DNA of 59,145 nucleotides from Prevotella sp. (GTDB lineage: Bacteria > Bacteroidota > Bacteroidia > Bacteroidales > Bacteroidaceae), in assembly GCA_015060485.1 (NCBI GenBank), contig SUYI01000023.1, forward strand, positions 1 to 59,145, read 5' to 3'. Position 1 is the first letter of the stretch, and each line of letters opens with the position of its first letter. A program made the position numbers and the translations under genes. The notes beneath the pieces are model-generated. The model did no database searches. It was not told the origin of the DNA and worked only from the letters and a program-made list of their open reading frames with translations. Below, piece after piece: positions 24,942 to 33,196 of the stretch.

Positions 24942-25211
24942 ATGGCAGATAATAAAATGAAAGTCAGCTCAGCGAATCGTGACACAAAGCCAGTCGTGCA
25001 GAAATCGGTGGAATTAACCGGGTCTGCATTGATAGACATTCGTAGGGGTGCATGGATGCTACGTAATACTGAGAATCTGAATCTTCCAAAGCCGACAAGT
25101 CAATACTATGGTGCTTATTTGGAGATACTGGATGAATTGGAGGGCAGGCTTAAAGAATCACTCCAATACTGCAAGAGTATTCGGCAAAGGCTTGCTGTTA
25201 ATATGAATTGA
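24942..25211 (+). CDS. Small hypothetical protein
   Basis: 89 residues, unknown. Polar N-terminus followed by two helices (SALIDIRRGAWMLR; AYLEILDELEGRLKESLQYC). It is the last gene of the operon that starts at 22888, followed by a terminator. Confidence 0.55.
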   Translation: MADNKMKVSSANRDTKPVVQKSVELTGSALIDIRRGAWMLRNTENLNLPKPTSQYYGAYLEILDELEGRLKESLQYCKSIRQRLAVNMN

Positions 25212-25262
25212 AAATGTTTTTCCTACAAAATACCTTCTATAAAAGGTTTCACTCTTCGTTAC

Positions 25263-25303
25263 GTCCTGATGGTCTGAGAATGGCTATCGGGACGTTTCTT
25301 AAT
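25263..25303 (+). terminator. Terminator of the early plus operon
   Basis: ACGTCC (25260s) pairs with GGACGT near 25292, followed by TTTCTT. The remaining 25304-25440 shows nothing else. Confidence 0.55.
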
Positions 25304-25440
25304 GTGGTACTGAAAAAAAGAAAGAAGTGATAACTACTATACTTCGTCACCACTTCATATCTCAATCATCGTTGCAAAGGTACAACTTTTATTTCACAAT
25401 GCCAAGGAATTAACCGAAAATATGAGCAATAGAGAATAAC

Positions 25441-25719
25441 CTATATCACTCTTGCATCAGTACCAGGATAGGCATCCATTCCAAGATGTGAACGGATAAT
25501 ATTAACCTGACGTTCTGCGAATAACTGGAGCGCAAGGAGTAGGCGCAAGCCAGTTTGTAATTGTTGCTCAGATAAGGCTTTGTTCTCAATTAGTTTGGAT
25601 CTCCATCGGGATATGTAGTTACGATATGCCAACGGAGAAATACTTGATAGATTCTCAGGCATTGTGAAGCCTCTCAGATGCTTCAATCGCCAAACTGCTA
25701 ATTTGAATTTAAGTTCCAT
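25441..25719 (-). CDS. Small hypothetical basic protein
   Basis: 92 residues from ATG 25719 (MELKFKLAVWRLKHLRGF...). Unknown, largely helical, with a repeated Leu/Arg pattern in QTGLRLLLALQLFAERQVNI. Last gene of the minus-strand operon, 31 bp after the 447-residue protein. Confidence 0.5.
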   Translation of the reverse strand: MELKFKLAVWRLKHLRGFTMPENLSSISPLAYRNYISRWRSKLIENKALSEQQLQTGLRLLLALQLFAERQVNIIRSHLGMDAYPGTDARVI

Positions 25720-25750
25720 AATTGAATGTATTAAAGTGTTACAATATAAG

Positions 25751-27094
25751 CTATTTTGCAAATGGTGGGAATGGTGGGGCTTCCATTTGTTGCGGTTGCT
25801 GTTGTACAGTCTGATAGCCTTGCATCGTTGGAAATGGCATCTGTTGCTGCATTGGTTGTTGTATAGCAGGCTGTTGCTGATATTTCTGAGGTACATTGCC
25901 AGTAGGCTGCGGATAGTCACCGAAAGGCAGGAATGGGGCATCAATAGGCACGTTAAACTGCTGTTGAGGCTTCTGAGGCTGCATTGTCACGTCACCTTCA
26001 TGCTTTTGGGGAGTCAAACCCTTTTGCTTGAATGTGCAGTTCTTACTCTTTGCACGTTGCCTTCTTTTGCGATATTTGGCTTTAGCAGTTTTGTTGGTCG
26101 CCATTATCTTAAACATACCATCTTCCATTTCATTGTCTTTCATGTCACGACTATTGGAAAAGAAATAGCCACTGCCTTTAACCGATTCAATCTTATCGAA
26201 GAAACTACCTCTCATTAAGCCAATTAACCTGAGGAAATAGTCTTTGTCGCTGTACCTACGATATACCGCCTTACATTCAAGATCAATATCCGGGTCGTTA
26301 ATATCGACTTTGTCTGATAAGTTTCTTCTACCAATCATACGTGCCAATATTTCCTTTTTTGTTGCCTTTCCGATAGCCTTGCGTCCTTTAATAGACCTCA
26401 TAGCCATATCAGCAGCTAATACGACCTTTTTTTCTTCAATTTGGCGATATTCCTCTATTGCCAGTTTGCAGTTCCTCTTTGATAACGGATAATCAGTCTT
26501 AAACGTGGCTTCTCGTTTCAGCAAGTCAATTGCTTTAACCAGATTGAAGCCTGCATGACCTTCGTTCCAATCAGTTGTGTTGTAGCCATATTTTGTGACA
26601 CATAACTCCTTAAAGACTTCCTCATATCGTTCAAAAGAGAAATTGCAGGAAACTTCAAGCAGCATAAGCATACTATATATGCGATAGTACATTGTGGCTT
26701 GTTGCCACAAAGAGTTATCTTCATCGAATTTGGTATCAAGACGTTTGATGACGGAATTACCTTTTTCATCAGTCGGGTCGAATTTCGGCTTGCCTTGTTC
26801 GTCACGAATAAAACCCCTATATTCAGTTTCATTCAGTCCTATATAAGGAACTTCATCTTCCAAGTCATGCAAGGCATTCGTAATCCTCTTAGGAATAAGC
26901 AAAGAGAATTTTTCAGTACCACCATGGAGCCAGATATACAAAATACGCTTTGTGACATTCTCACGCTCAAAAGGTAATTCAAGAGCTTCGCTATATATAG
27001 AGTATAGTACGAGTTTCTCCAGTCCATCAGTCTTATAAACCAATGGAATCAATCTGAATGGAACTTTGACGTACCTGTAACTCATACTATGCAA
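25751..27094 (-). CDS. Unknown 447-aa protein with basic hinge and Q/P-rich tail
   Basis: Not recognised. The N-terminal 330 residues look globular (MSYRYVKVPFRLIPLVY, later DKDYFLRLIGLMRGSFFDKI). Then comes a very basic stretch (KAKYRKRRQRAKSKN, about residue 345) and a C-terminal 90 residues made mostly of Gln, Pro and Met with PF-F repeats (disordered). It follows an HTH gene in the same operon, near the iteron region, so a DNA-binding or replication role is possible. This is inference from context only. A possible alternative start lies three codons later. Confidence 0.6.
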   Translation of the reverse strand: MHSMSYRYVKVPFRLIPLVYKTDGLEKLVLYSIYSEALELPFERENVTKRILYIWLHGGTEKFSLLIPKRITNALHDLEDEVPYIGLNETEYRGFIRDEQGKPKFDPTDEKGNSVIKRLDTKFDEDNSLWQQATMYYRIYSMLMLLEVSCNFSFERYEEVFKELCVTKYGYNTTDWNEGHAGFNLVKAIDLLKREATFKTDYPLSKRNCKLAIEEYRQIEEKKVVLAADMAMRSIKGRKAIGKATKKEILARMIGRRNLSDKVDINDPDIDLECKAVYRRYSDKDYFLRLIGLMRGSFFDKIESVKGSGYFFSNSRDMKDNEMEDGMFKIMATNKTAKAKYRKRRQRAKSKNCTFKQKGLTPQKHEGDVTMQPQKPQQQFNVPIDAPFLPFGDYPQPTGNVPQKYQQQPAIQQPMQQQMPFPTMQGYQTVQQQPQQMEAPPFPPFAK

Positions 27095-27103
27095 TATGTC
27101 TGA

Positions 27104-27319
27104 TTAAAGCCACTTGATTAGTTGTCCGTCATTAATAGCTTGCTCTACCTGGTCAAGTGGGTACAGAGTACGCTTTTGATTGGGATGGAATGGCTCGATA
27201 CCAATCTTTGCAATCTTTTTTCTGAGACCGTGGCGGCAATAGCCAGTTCTTTCACACAATTGCTTTGGGGTGATGTAGGTCACACCATTAATCTTCGGAT
27301 AAATCATTTTTGTTTCCAT
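27104..27319 (-). CDS. Small HTH DNA-binding protein
   Basis: 71 residues with a MerR/Xis-like helix-turn-helix: YITPKQLCERTGYCRHGLRK, followed by a short wing (RTLYPLDQVEQAIND). Directly upstream of and probably co-expressed with the 447-residue protein. A -7 box lies at 27350-27357. Confidence 0.65.
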   Translation of the reverse strand: METKMIYPKINGVTYITPKQLCERTGYCRHGLRKKIAKIGIEPFHPNQKRTLYPLDQVEQAINDGQLIKWL

Positions 27320-27349
27320 AATTTTTACATTTTAAACGTTTATTCGTCG

Positions 27350-27357
27350 CAAAGATA
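27350..27357 (-). promoter_or_regulatory. -7 box for HTH and 447-aa genes
   Basis: TATCTTTG on the minus strand, 31 bp before the start of the 71-residue HTH gene. Confidence 0.6.
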
Positions 27358-27467
27358 GCGAAAAAGGAAATAATAAGAAAATAATATGCAAACAAAATGG
27401 AGATTTTAGAGTACATTTAAGAAAAATTATTTATCGTACTTACAATTTCAAACGATTTGGACTAAAA

Positions 27468-27506
27468 AAAGGTGGTGCGGATTGCTCTCACACCACCGCA
27501 CAAAAT
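27468..27506 (-). terminator. Terminator after the 121-aa gene
   Basis: On the minus strand GGTGGTG and CACCACC form a stem followed by T7. Confidence 0.75.
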
Positions 27507-27508
27507 AT

Positions 27509-27874
27509 CTACTCCGCTACCGTCTCACCAACCTTCACTTTACTTCTACTGCGGATGAATTTCTTCGAGTCGTTGGGATAGTAAAGGAACTCTCCAGTAT
27601 ATCCAGAGCCAAATATCAACTCATGACGGATAGCCAAACGGAAAGCCCATTCACCTACAAACCCTTTCCAAATATCACTCAGTTGCATCTTGCAGACATA
27701 GCAGATGGAGTCAGCAAGAATCTCTCTGATTCTATCCTTACCCCAACCTACCGAGTCATTGTAATGCTCCCTTGCAAACGCAAGAGCAAACCTCACGTCC
27801 TTCTCGCTTAACTGGCATCGGAACGTGAAATAATCACCTTCACTTTTTCTATTTCCTAATGTTTTGAATTGCAT
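27509..27874 (-). CDS. Hypothetical protein
   Basis: 121 residues from ATG 27874 (MQFKTLGNRKSEGDYFTFRC). Unknown. It has a conserved-looking core FALAFAREHYNDSVGWGKDR and DIWKGFVGEWAFRLA. The upstream extension of the frame overlaps the next gene and is not believed. Confidence 0.55.
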   Translation of the reverse strand: MQFKTLGNRKSEGDYFTFRCQLSEKDVRFALAFAREHYNDSVGWGKDRIREILADSICYVCKMQLSDIWKGFVGEWAFRLAIRHELIFGSGYTGEFLYYPNDSKKFIRSRSKVKVGETVAE

Positions 27875-27885
27875 ACCTATAATAT

Positions 27886-28143
27886 TTAATATTCTTCTGT
27901 TGTAAATTGCAAGATGATGCAGCCGTTGAGAGTCATAAAACCATAGAAATACAAACCAGTTTTCTTGCAAATTATGTCGATTTGTCCGTAGCTGATGAAA
28001 TGGGTACAATTGACTTCGACTGAAACGATTTCCAAACTATCTTCATATTCTATATTTGGCAGGACATAGAACTTCCGATTAGAAATGCTGTTTGTGTCTT
28101 TGCACCATTTCTTTAGGATGCTGATTTTTTCCTTCGTTTTCAT
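27886..28143 (-). CDS. Small hypothetical protein
   Basis: 85 residues, unknown. Basic N-terminal helix, then beta-strand pattern (LEIVSVEVNCTHFIS, GLYFYGFMTLNGCIILQF). Its ATG overlaps the stop of the preceding gene (ATGA), showing translational coupling. Confidence 0.55.
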   Translation of the reverse strand: MKTKEKISILKKWCKDTNSISNRKFYVLPNIEYEDSLEIVSVEVNCTHFISYGQIDIICKKTGLYFYGFMTLNGCIILQFTTEEY

Positions 28144-28574
28144 ATAGTACTCCTTTTTTGTTCCAAATCCTTTTGGACTCTTGATTTGATAGTCATGCCG
28201 TATGAGTCACGCACATTTTCAAGTCTTTCGACAAGTTCGTTGGCTTCTTTTTCGGCTTTCTCCAATTCAAGCATCCGTTTCATGTTGAGAGAGGCTTTGC
28301 AGGGTTGGGGATTGTAGATAGCATTACAGCGCATTACTACCTCTGCCTTATCCTTCAATATCTGCATCTGCCTGTTATGCTCATTCAAGAATGATACGGC
28401 TATGGAAGGAGCCATACGACCGGCTTTAAGGGATTGCTCACTATTAAGCCTGGTGACGATAGACTCCAACCACTCCGTATTTACGCATTGAGGCATGAGT
28501 GTCATATCGCCAGTAATCTGACGAATAACACCCATTGCCAAGTCACGCTCTTCCATCAATTGCATAAACCCCAA
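28140..28574 (-). CDS. Hypothetical helical protein
   Basis: 144 residues, unknown. Long C-terminal helix rich in Glu/Lys (KRMLELEKAEKEANELVERL) suggests a coiled coil. A Met at residue 4 could be the real start. Confidence 0.55.
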   Translation of the reverse strand: MGFMQLMEERDLAMGVIRQITGDMTLMPQCVNTEWLESIVTRLNSEQSLKAGRMAPSIAVSFLNEHNRQMQILKDKAEVVMRCNAIYNPQPCKASLNMKRMLELEKAEKEANELVERLENVRDSYGMTIKSRVQKDLEQKRSTI

Positions 28575-28600
28575 TATACTATCAACAACAAACTATCAAC

Positions 28601-28822
28601 TTACACGAATTGACCTTCAAGGTCTTTGGCATAGTTCGCATTGTCCTCTGCTTCCTTTTTGCGTTGCTCGATGACAGAAAGGACATCGAAATCCTTTGCA
28701 AGGCAGGCAGGACGTGTTGGCTTTTCGCCACTGAGCTTACCGTCAATGTACTCCAATACTTCAATCTCGTTAGGAGAAAGAAGAGCCAAATCATCATTTG
28801 TCAAATTAGCAAATTTCTTCAT
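28601..28822 (-). CDS. Small hypothetical acidic protein
   Basis: 73 residues: MKKFANLTNDDLALLSPNEIEV and an acidic helix (VIEQRKKEAEDNANYAKDLE). Unknown. In the minus-strand operon. Confidence 0.5.
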   Translation of the reverse strand: MKKFANLTNDDLALLSPNEIEVLEYIDGKLSGEKPTRPACLAKDFDVLSVIEQRKKEAEDNANYAKDLEGQFV

Positions 28823-28847
28823 AACCTTATTATTTTTTAATTATACA

Positions 28848-29540
28848 TTAATAATCGTAGTCTCTACCCTCTGCGTGGCGGCATTGGATCTGTTGGAACT
28901 TGTAGGCATCCTTATCAGCATACTTACTGGTTGAAACCTTCATTCCACCAATGGCATAGATGAAAGCGAACTCCTTAGGACTGGAGAACTTAGAAAGCAT
29001 ATCGCAAAGGGGAATGGTCTTATATCCGTGAGATTCCTCGAAGTCTCTGAACTCCTTGATAGCCCTGCGCATTTTGCAGAACATATCGAAGTATTCCTGA
29101 GCCTCTTCGGGGATATGGATAACAATACCCTCGTTTACCAGTTCCTCGACGTTATTCACACAAAGTTGGTGTTTGTCGTTTGAAGTCACGTCTGCATTGG
29201 GATATTGCTCAAAGAATCCTTCTATCACACGAATATCAGGCTTCGCTTTCTCAGCAAGTTTGTTCCATTGTGCAAGGAACTGCTGCTTTTCCTCCCACAC
29301 ATAAGGAAGTTTCTTCAAACCCTTAGTCCTGCGTTCTACCTCAGAATCCAACCATTCAAGGGTTATCTCCTTTGGTGCAGGAACGTGCCATTTCATGTCT
29401 TGCATCGTCATCAGATGCTCCCAAGCCTCATGGAGTGCCTTAACAGCAGAGTTGACATTATGCTTTGACTCCCTAACCAAGGAATCATCAATAATGCTCT
29501 CAGGCAATTTGGGAATGTCGTAATCCTTAATCTCAATCAT
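28848..29540 (-). CDS. Hypothetical protein
   Basis: 230 residues, unknown, first gene of the minus-strand operon. Helical, with Trp-rich segments (ALHEAWEHLMTMQDMKWHV) and a C-terminal half containing IPEEAQEYFDMFCKMRRAIKE. No membrane segment. The promoter box is at 29573-29580. Confidence 0.6.
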   Translation of the reverse strand: MIEIKDYDIPKLPESIIDDSLVRESKHNVNSAVKALHEAWEHLMTMQDMKWHVPAPKEITLEWLDSEVERRTKGLKKLPYVWEEKQQFLAQWNKLAEKAKPDIRVIEGFFEQYPNADVTSNDKHQLCVNNVEELVNEGIVIHIPEEAQEYFDMFCKMRRAIKEFRDFEESHGYKTIPLCDMLSKFSSPKEFAFIYAIGGMKVSTSKYADKDAYKFQQIQCRHAEGRDYDY

Positions 29541-29572
29541 ACCAATCTATTGTTTAATGAAAAATTCTGCGA

Positions 29573-29580
29573 CAAAGATA
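29573..29580 (-). promoter_or_regulatory. -7 box of the minus-strand operon
   Basis: TATCTTTG on the minus strand, 33 bp before the start at 29540. Confidence 0.6.
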
Positions 29581-29695
29581 AAGATTATTTACAAAACGCA
29601 CAAGAAAATCTCTAAAAAAAATACGATTTTAGAGTTAAAAAACGAAATATTTGAGGATTTTAGTGTTTTTCTTAATACTTTACAAAACTTTTCCG

Positions 29696-29703
29696 TATTT
29701 TTG
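29696..29703 (+). promoter_or_regulatory. -7 box of the 129-aa gene
   Basis: TATTTTTG followed by CAG, 25 bp before ATG 29728. It makes that ATG the likely start. Confidence 0.55.
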
Positions 29704-29727
29704 CAGCGAACCAAAAATATTTCCGGC

Positions 29728-30117
29728 ATGATAATAAGACGTAAGATTAAACTCGACCCTCAGGATGCAGAGATTACCTTCACTCTCTCATTCACCATAT
29801 CAGACGTGACTACATGGCTACGTGAGTATGTTGAACTTGACCTAAACGGCATGACGCACAATGAAATGAAGGAAAAACTCAAAGACTATGAGCAGCCGCA
29901 TGACTGGATAACGCAATTCTTCATGCGCAATCCGAGAATCATCGGTTGGATGTCAACGAACAGAGCAATGCAAGTATCGGAATGGGCTATTATTCAAGCC
30001 TTGAAGTCAGGATGGCTCATATATACCGAAAAGGAAGGTGAACATGGCAGACTATACCGTTTCAATCCCGAAATCGTTTCCGCTCATGTCTATGAGATAG
30101 CTTGCGACCATAAATAA
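29728..30117 (+). CDS. Small putative winged-helix protein
   Basis: 129 residues from ATG 29728 (MIIRRKIKLDPQDAEITFTL). Not recognised by family. The C-terminal part (SEWAIIQALKSGWLIYTEKEGEHGRLYRFN, quoted partly: WAIIQALKSGWLIY) looks like a winged helix with its wing. Divergent from the large minus operon. Confidence 0.5.
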   Translation: MIIRRKIKLDPQDAEITFTLSFTISDVTTWLREYVELDLNGMTHNEMKEKLKDYEQPHDWITQFFMRNPRIIGWMSTNRAMQVSEWAIIQALKSGWLIYTEKEGEHGRLYRFNPEIVSAHVYEIACDHK

Positions 30118-30129
30118 ACAATAGTAGGT

Positions 30130-30303
30130 ATGAAGTGCCTTGATTGTGACAATATGCTATGCAAGACGTTCTATCATAAGACGGAACGATGGGAAGGTTA
30201 TTGCAGATGCCTCAGACGTAAGGTGTATGGTGACAACGATTGCCAGTATCATGTTCAACTTGATCTATTCGGGCAACCAATATCGAATTGCAGATGTGCA
30301 TAG
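30130..30303 (+). CDS. 57-aa Cys-rich protein with clamp-binding-like motif
   Basis: Starts ATG 30130 after GTAGGT, 12 bp behind the previous gene. Eight cysteines (3, 6, 11, 25, 27, 38, 54, 56) in pairs such as CLDC and CRC suggest one or two zinc sites. HVQLDLFGQP contains QLDLF, the textbook beta-sliding-clamp-binding pentapeptide. A small zinc protein that docks on the replication clamp is a reasonable guess, not shown. Confidence 0.5.
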   Translation: MKCLDCDNMLCKTFYHKTERWEGYCRCLRRKVYGDNDCQYHVQLDLFGQPISNCRCA

Positions 30304-30640
30304 CGTTCTTGTGATGGTATTACACAATAACAGATAAATGACTCCACCATTTGACTCAATGAATACGACTGCCGAAAATTCGGCTCTTGATGCCTCAGAA
30401 TTGCGCCTGAGCATGTTGACTGGCTTCAAAACAAGCAGACCGAAGATTTTCTTACAGCAATTACCGATGTGAGAAAAAGCACTTCGGCTGATTTTCAAGC
30501 AGTTAAAGTTATCGTACTTGTAATTCATCCCACTATTTGATACCTGGAGTAATTTCACCAATCAGATATTCTCGACGTGAAAGCGGATGGAAAAGGTAGT
30601 GTGGTACTGGGCGGATTCTAAGGCTTAGATAAGAACCCTT
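30304..30640 (+). other. Probable decayed coding sequence
   Basis: A 44-codon frame (30338-30472, starting MTPPFDSMNTTAENSALD) and an overlapping shifted frame (EHVDWLQNKQTEDFLTAITD...VKVIVLVIHPTI, in parts) look protein-like but are broken by stops and shifts. This suggests a degenerate gene. Family not recognised. Confidence 0.3.
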
Positions 30641-30689
30641 TCGGCTCAGTGCAAAAAGGCCCAAAACAGCCCGAAAATCACTTGTATCA

Positions 30690-30870
30690 AAAAAGTGCTT
30701 CCATTTGTATTGAGAATCATGCGACAAAATCTTCTGAAACCCCAATAAATAAAGGGCTTCCGAGAGATTCAGACAGCACAAATGAAAAATCGCCCTGTAT
30801 TTGTAGTGAAAGACGTTATACAAAATCTTCTGAAACACCTTTAAATAAAGGCATTTCCAAAGATTGAAAA
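30690..30870 (+). repeat. 96-bp tandem repeat, in frame
   Basis: CAAAATCTTCTGAAAC occurs at 30725-30740 and again at 30821-30836, and the flanking bases match over most of the 96-bp unit. 96 is a multiple of three: a GTG-started 72-codon frame (30649-30867) carries the two 32-residue repeats (KSSETPINKG / KSSETPLNKG). Coding is uncertain; it may be part of the origin region. Confidence 0.55.
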
Positions 30871-30990
30871 GTCAATTCTCAAAAAATACCCTCTACTTGT
30901 AGTTTTTCGGGGTAAATCGGCAAAATACAAATCTCTCAAAACCCCTTTATATATCGTACTTACAAGAGATTCATACTTTACTTTCCGCTA

Positions 30991-31050
30991 CCCCCAACTT
31001 GCGTGACCCCAACTTGCGTGACCCCAACTTGCGTGACCCCTAATAGCGTG
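30991..31050 (+). repeat. Four 15-bp tandem repeats
   Basis: Units CCCCCAACTTGCGTG, ACCCCAACTTGCGTG twice, then ACCCCTAATAGCGTG. Head-to-tail with no spacers, next to the TATCGTACT iteron cluster. Confidence 0.85.
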
Positions 31051-31196
31051 ACCATATACTAAAGTATATACAAATAAAGTTCATAATAGAAATAAAGTTC
31101 ATAAATTAAATAATATTCCTTCAATCAAAAAATTGCAATTTTTGCCAAAATTGGATTTCGATTCTCTCTTTTTTTCCTTTCCCGACTTCATAAAAC

Positions 31197-31342
31197 TCTC
31201 TCGTACTGAAACCGAATTGTCGTACTCATTTCCAATCGGGCATTATCGTACTATGGAATAATCGTACTCAATCCGACTTATCGTACTTCAAAACAATTAT
31301 CGTACTTTGAGGGTTTATCGTACTCATGCCATTATCGTACTC
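31197..31342 (+). repeat. Iteron-like cluster TATCGTACT
   Basis: At least eight TCGTACT cores, most as TTATCGTACT(T/C), spaced 16-24 bp (31200, 31219, 31244, 31260, 31279, 31298, 31316 and 31333 approx.). Single further copies lie at 27432, 30510 and 30952, and inverted copies at about 33788 and 33822. Spacing near two helical turns is typical of initiator-binding iterons. A plasmid-like origin is inferred. Confidence 0.65.
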
Positions 31343-32786
31343 ATTTCTCCACAAAACCCTATTAAGCAAAGAGTTTTCAATCAAGTAGTATTCATCCATG
31401 CTAACAACCAGTAGTAACGAGTGGGGAAAAGCATTGAGTATCTCACGCACGCGACCCACCGAAAATTAAGAATGAAGGGGAGGCGATTCTTCACATCTTT
31501 CTTGCCTGAAAATTGAGGAAAATCAACGAGTTACCGAAAGTTTGAGTTACTGTTATGCTATCTGCTTATAGAGAATAATAATGGCGACGCAAAACGCTTC
31601 GATTTGGCTGCATACGGCTTCGCTGTTGGCTTTACTCTATCGTGGTGGCACAACTCTAAGGAGAAACTGCAAAACGCTCTCAGAAACGTTTTATTGAGGT
31701 CGTTTGTCGTAAGTAGCCTGCAAGTTGTGTCCGGCTGCATCTTCGTGGTGCATTGTGATGGACTCCAAATAGCGATGCCATGAGTGAGTACTGGTTAGCC
31801 ATCAAGAATAAGGAGCCGATTTTTCAGATAAAGCGTGTAAAGAAATTTCCCGACAAGTGAAAAAACAAGCCAATTTTGTAAAGAAATCGGAAAAACGAGC
31901 CGTTTTTTATGTCGTTTTGGTGAGATTATAACTGTAATGTAACCTTTTTGCATCCTGAGGGTGCTGTTAGATCATAATCGTGTCTTGATGTTGTCTTGTC
32001 TCGTTTCCGGCTTGTAATTTGTGCCGAATAATGCCTTGTCATGATGTCAGCAGGGAAATATGATACCAGATAGCATGATGAAGAATCGTAGCGTGTTATC
32101 AACGGACTGGATTTTGCCGTATCATGTCGAAGGGTATCACTCCATCAGCGTGAAGGGTATATTGTTCTGAGCTGTGAAAATGTTAGATGATTATGTCGCT
32201 GAAACCGCCTAACCTATGCCGTATCGCCAGTGTTTACGAGATTTTCCGTCAGATGAAGGATGAAAATTGTAGCAAAATTGTGCCGTTTCGGTCTTGTCAC
32301 CCTGAATATTCCTGCGAAAAATACCTTGTCACGGAAGCTGTCAGTCTGAATATTCCTGCGAAAATAAACTTGTAAGACCTTCGCTTCATGTAGGACTTTC
32401 AAGTTATCTTCCTGGGGAGTGATTGAAGATGCCGTTCCGCAAATATGGCAATTGTCATGAGCTGATAGGCTGATAGGGTGCAATGCTGATAGTTTGTTAT
32501 GCTGATAGGGTGCAATGGTGCAATGCTGATAGGGTGCAAAATAGCATACTTCAAAGATAGGCTAAAAACATACATCTAACTTTTTGCCGTTTGGGTACAT
32601 TTCAAAAGATATACGAATTTAGCCGTTTATTTTGCCATTATCAGCGTTTTAGGGGTGTAAATGTATAGTTATAGGGTGCAATATGAAAAAACGGCTAAAA
32701 ACGGCTAAAAATAGCGTTTTTCAAAATAGGCACAAAAAAAGGGTGCAAACTGGTATGTTTACACCCCTAATTAGAGTTACTGAAAG
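31343..32786. other. AT-rich region without recognisable gene
   Basis: About 1.4 kb. Short frames occur on both strands but none has family features or a convincing start. Contains a partial duplication (CTGAATATTCCTGCGAAAA at about 32303 and 32345) and the GATAGGGTGCAA repeats at 32460-32545. Together with the iterons it looks like a replication or regulatory zone, or decayed sequence. Confidence 0.5.
32460..32545 (+). repeat. GCTGATAGGGTGCAA repeats
   Basis: The unit GCTGATAGGGTGCAA(TG) occurs about three times with two partial copies. ATAGGGTGCAA reappears at about 32669 and GGGTGCAAA at about 32740. Confidence 0.65.
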
Positions 32787-33194
32787 TTAGTCAATTCGTA
32801 ATGGTGTATCAATGACTTTGTAGTATGCAATTTCATCTACAAAAATAGGCAATGCACTTAAAAAACAACTGACTACTTTTGTAGCCTTAAAACGCTGCAT
32901 TATCTTTAGTACACTATCTTTGTCAGATACTCTATATTCGGGCAATATCGTTTTATTGTTCATGCCTGCCTTACCTGCCTTAATAGAGTTACCAGATGCA
33001 GCGTTCACACTGATATATAAATCTCCACTTTCGCTTTCATAGATAGCGAATTTCCCACCTGCAAAAATGCCTAAATCATTAGCCGTTTTTCTTGAAAAGG
33101 TAATTGCAGAGTGATTATAATTACCCGAACGTGCCGTAAAAGTACGCAATGAACGCTTACCTCTTACTGATTTATCAGAATTTGAAATCTTCAT
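32787..33194 (-). CDS. Hypothetical protein in sigma-like operon
   Basis: 135 residues, unknown. Basic N-terminus (KISNSDKSVRGKRSLRTF), a strand-rich centre (AGGKFAIYESESGDLYISVN) and a C-terminal part RFKATKVVSCFLSALPIFVDE. Starts 3 bp after the sigma-like gene, so it may be that factor's partner or regulator (inference). Confidence 0.55.
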   Translation of the reverse strand: MKISNSDKSVRGKRSLRTFTARSGNYNHSAITFSRKTANDLGIFAGGKFAIYESESGDLYISVNAASGNSIKAGKAGMNNKTILPEYRVSDKDSVLKIMQRFKATKVVSCFLSALPIFVDEIAYYKVIDTPLRID

Positions 33195-33196
33195 AA

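Noticed and set aside
30952..30961. All TATCGTACTT copies as promoter -7 boxes
   Set aside because: Most copies continue with C or CA and do not fit TAnnTTTG. Only the one near 33788 overlaps a plausible box.
30991..31342. CRISPR array
   Set aside because: The 15-bp units are contiguous without spacers and the TATCGTACT units are too short. No cas genes are present.
31558..31740. 60-codon minus-strand frame and an opposite plus-strand frame in the gene-free region
   Set aside because: Neither has a convincing start or promoter, and both strands are open over the same stretch, so coding cannot be decided.
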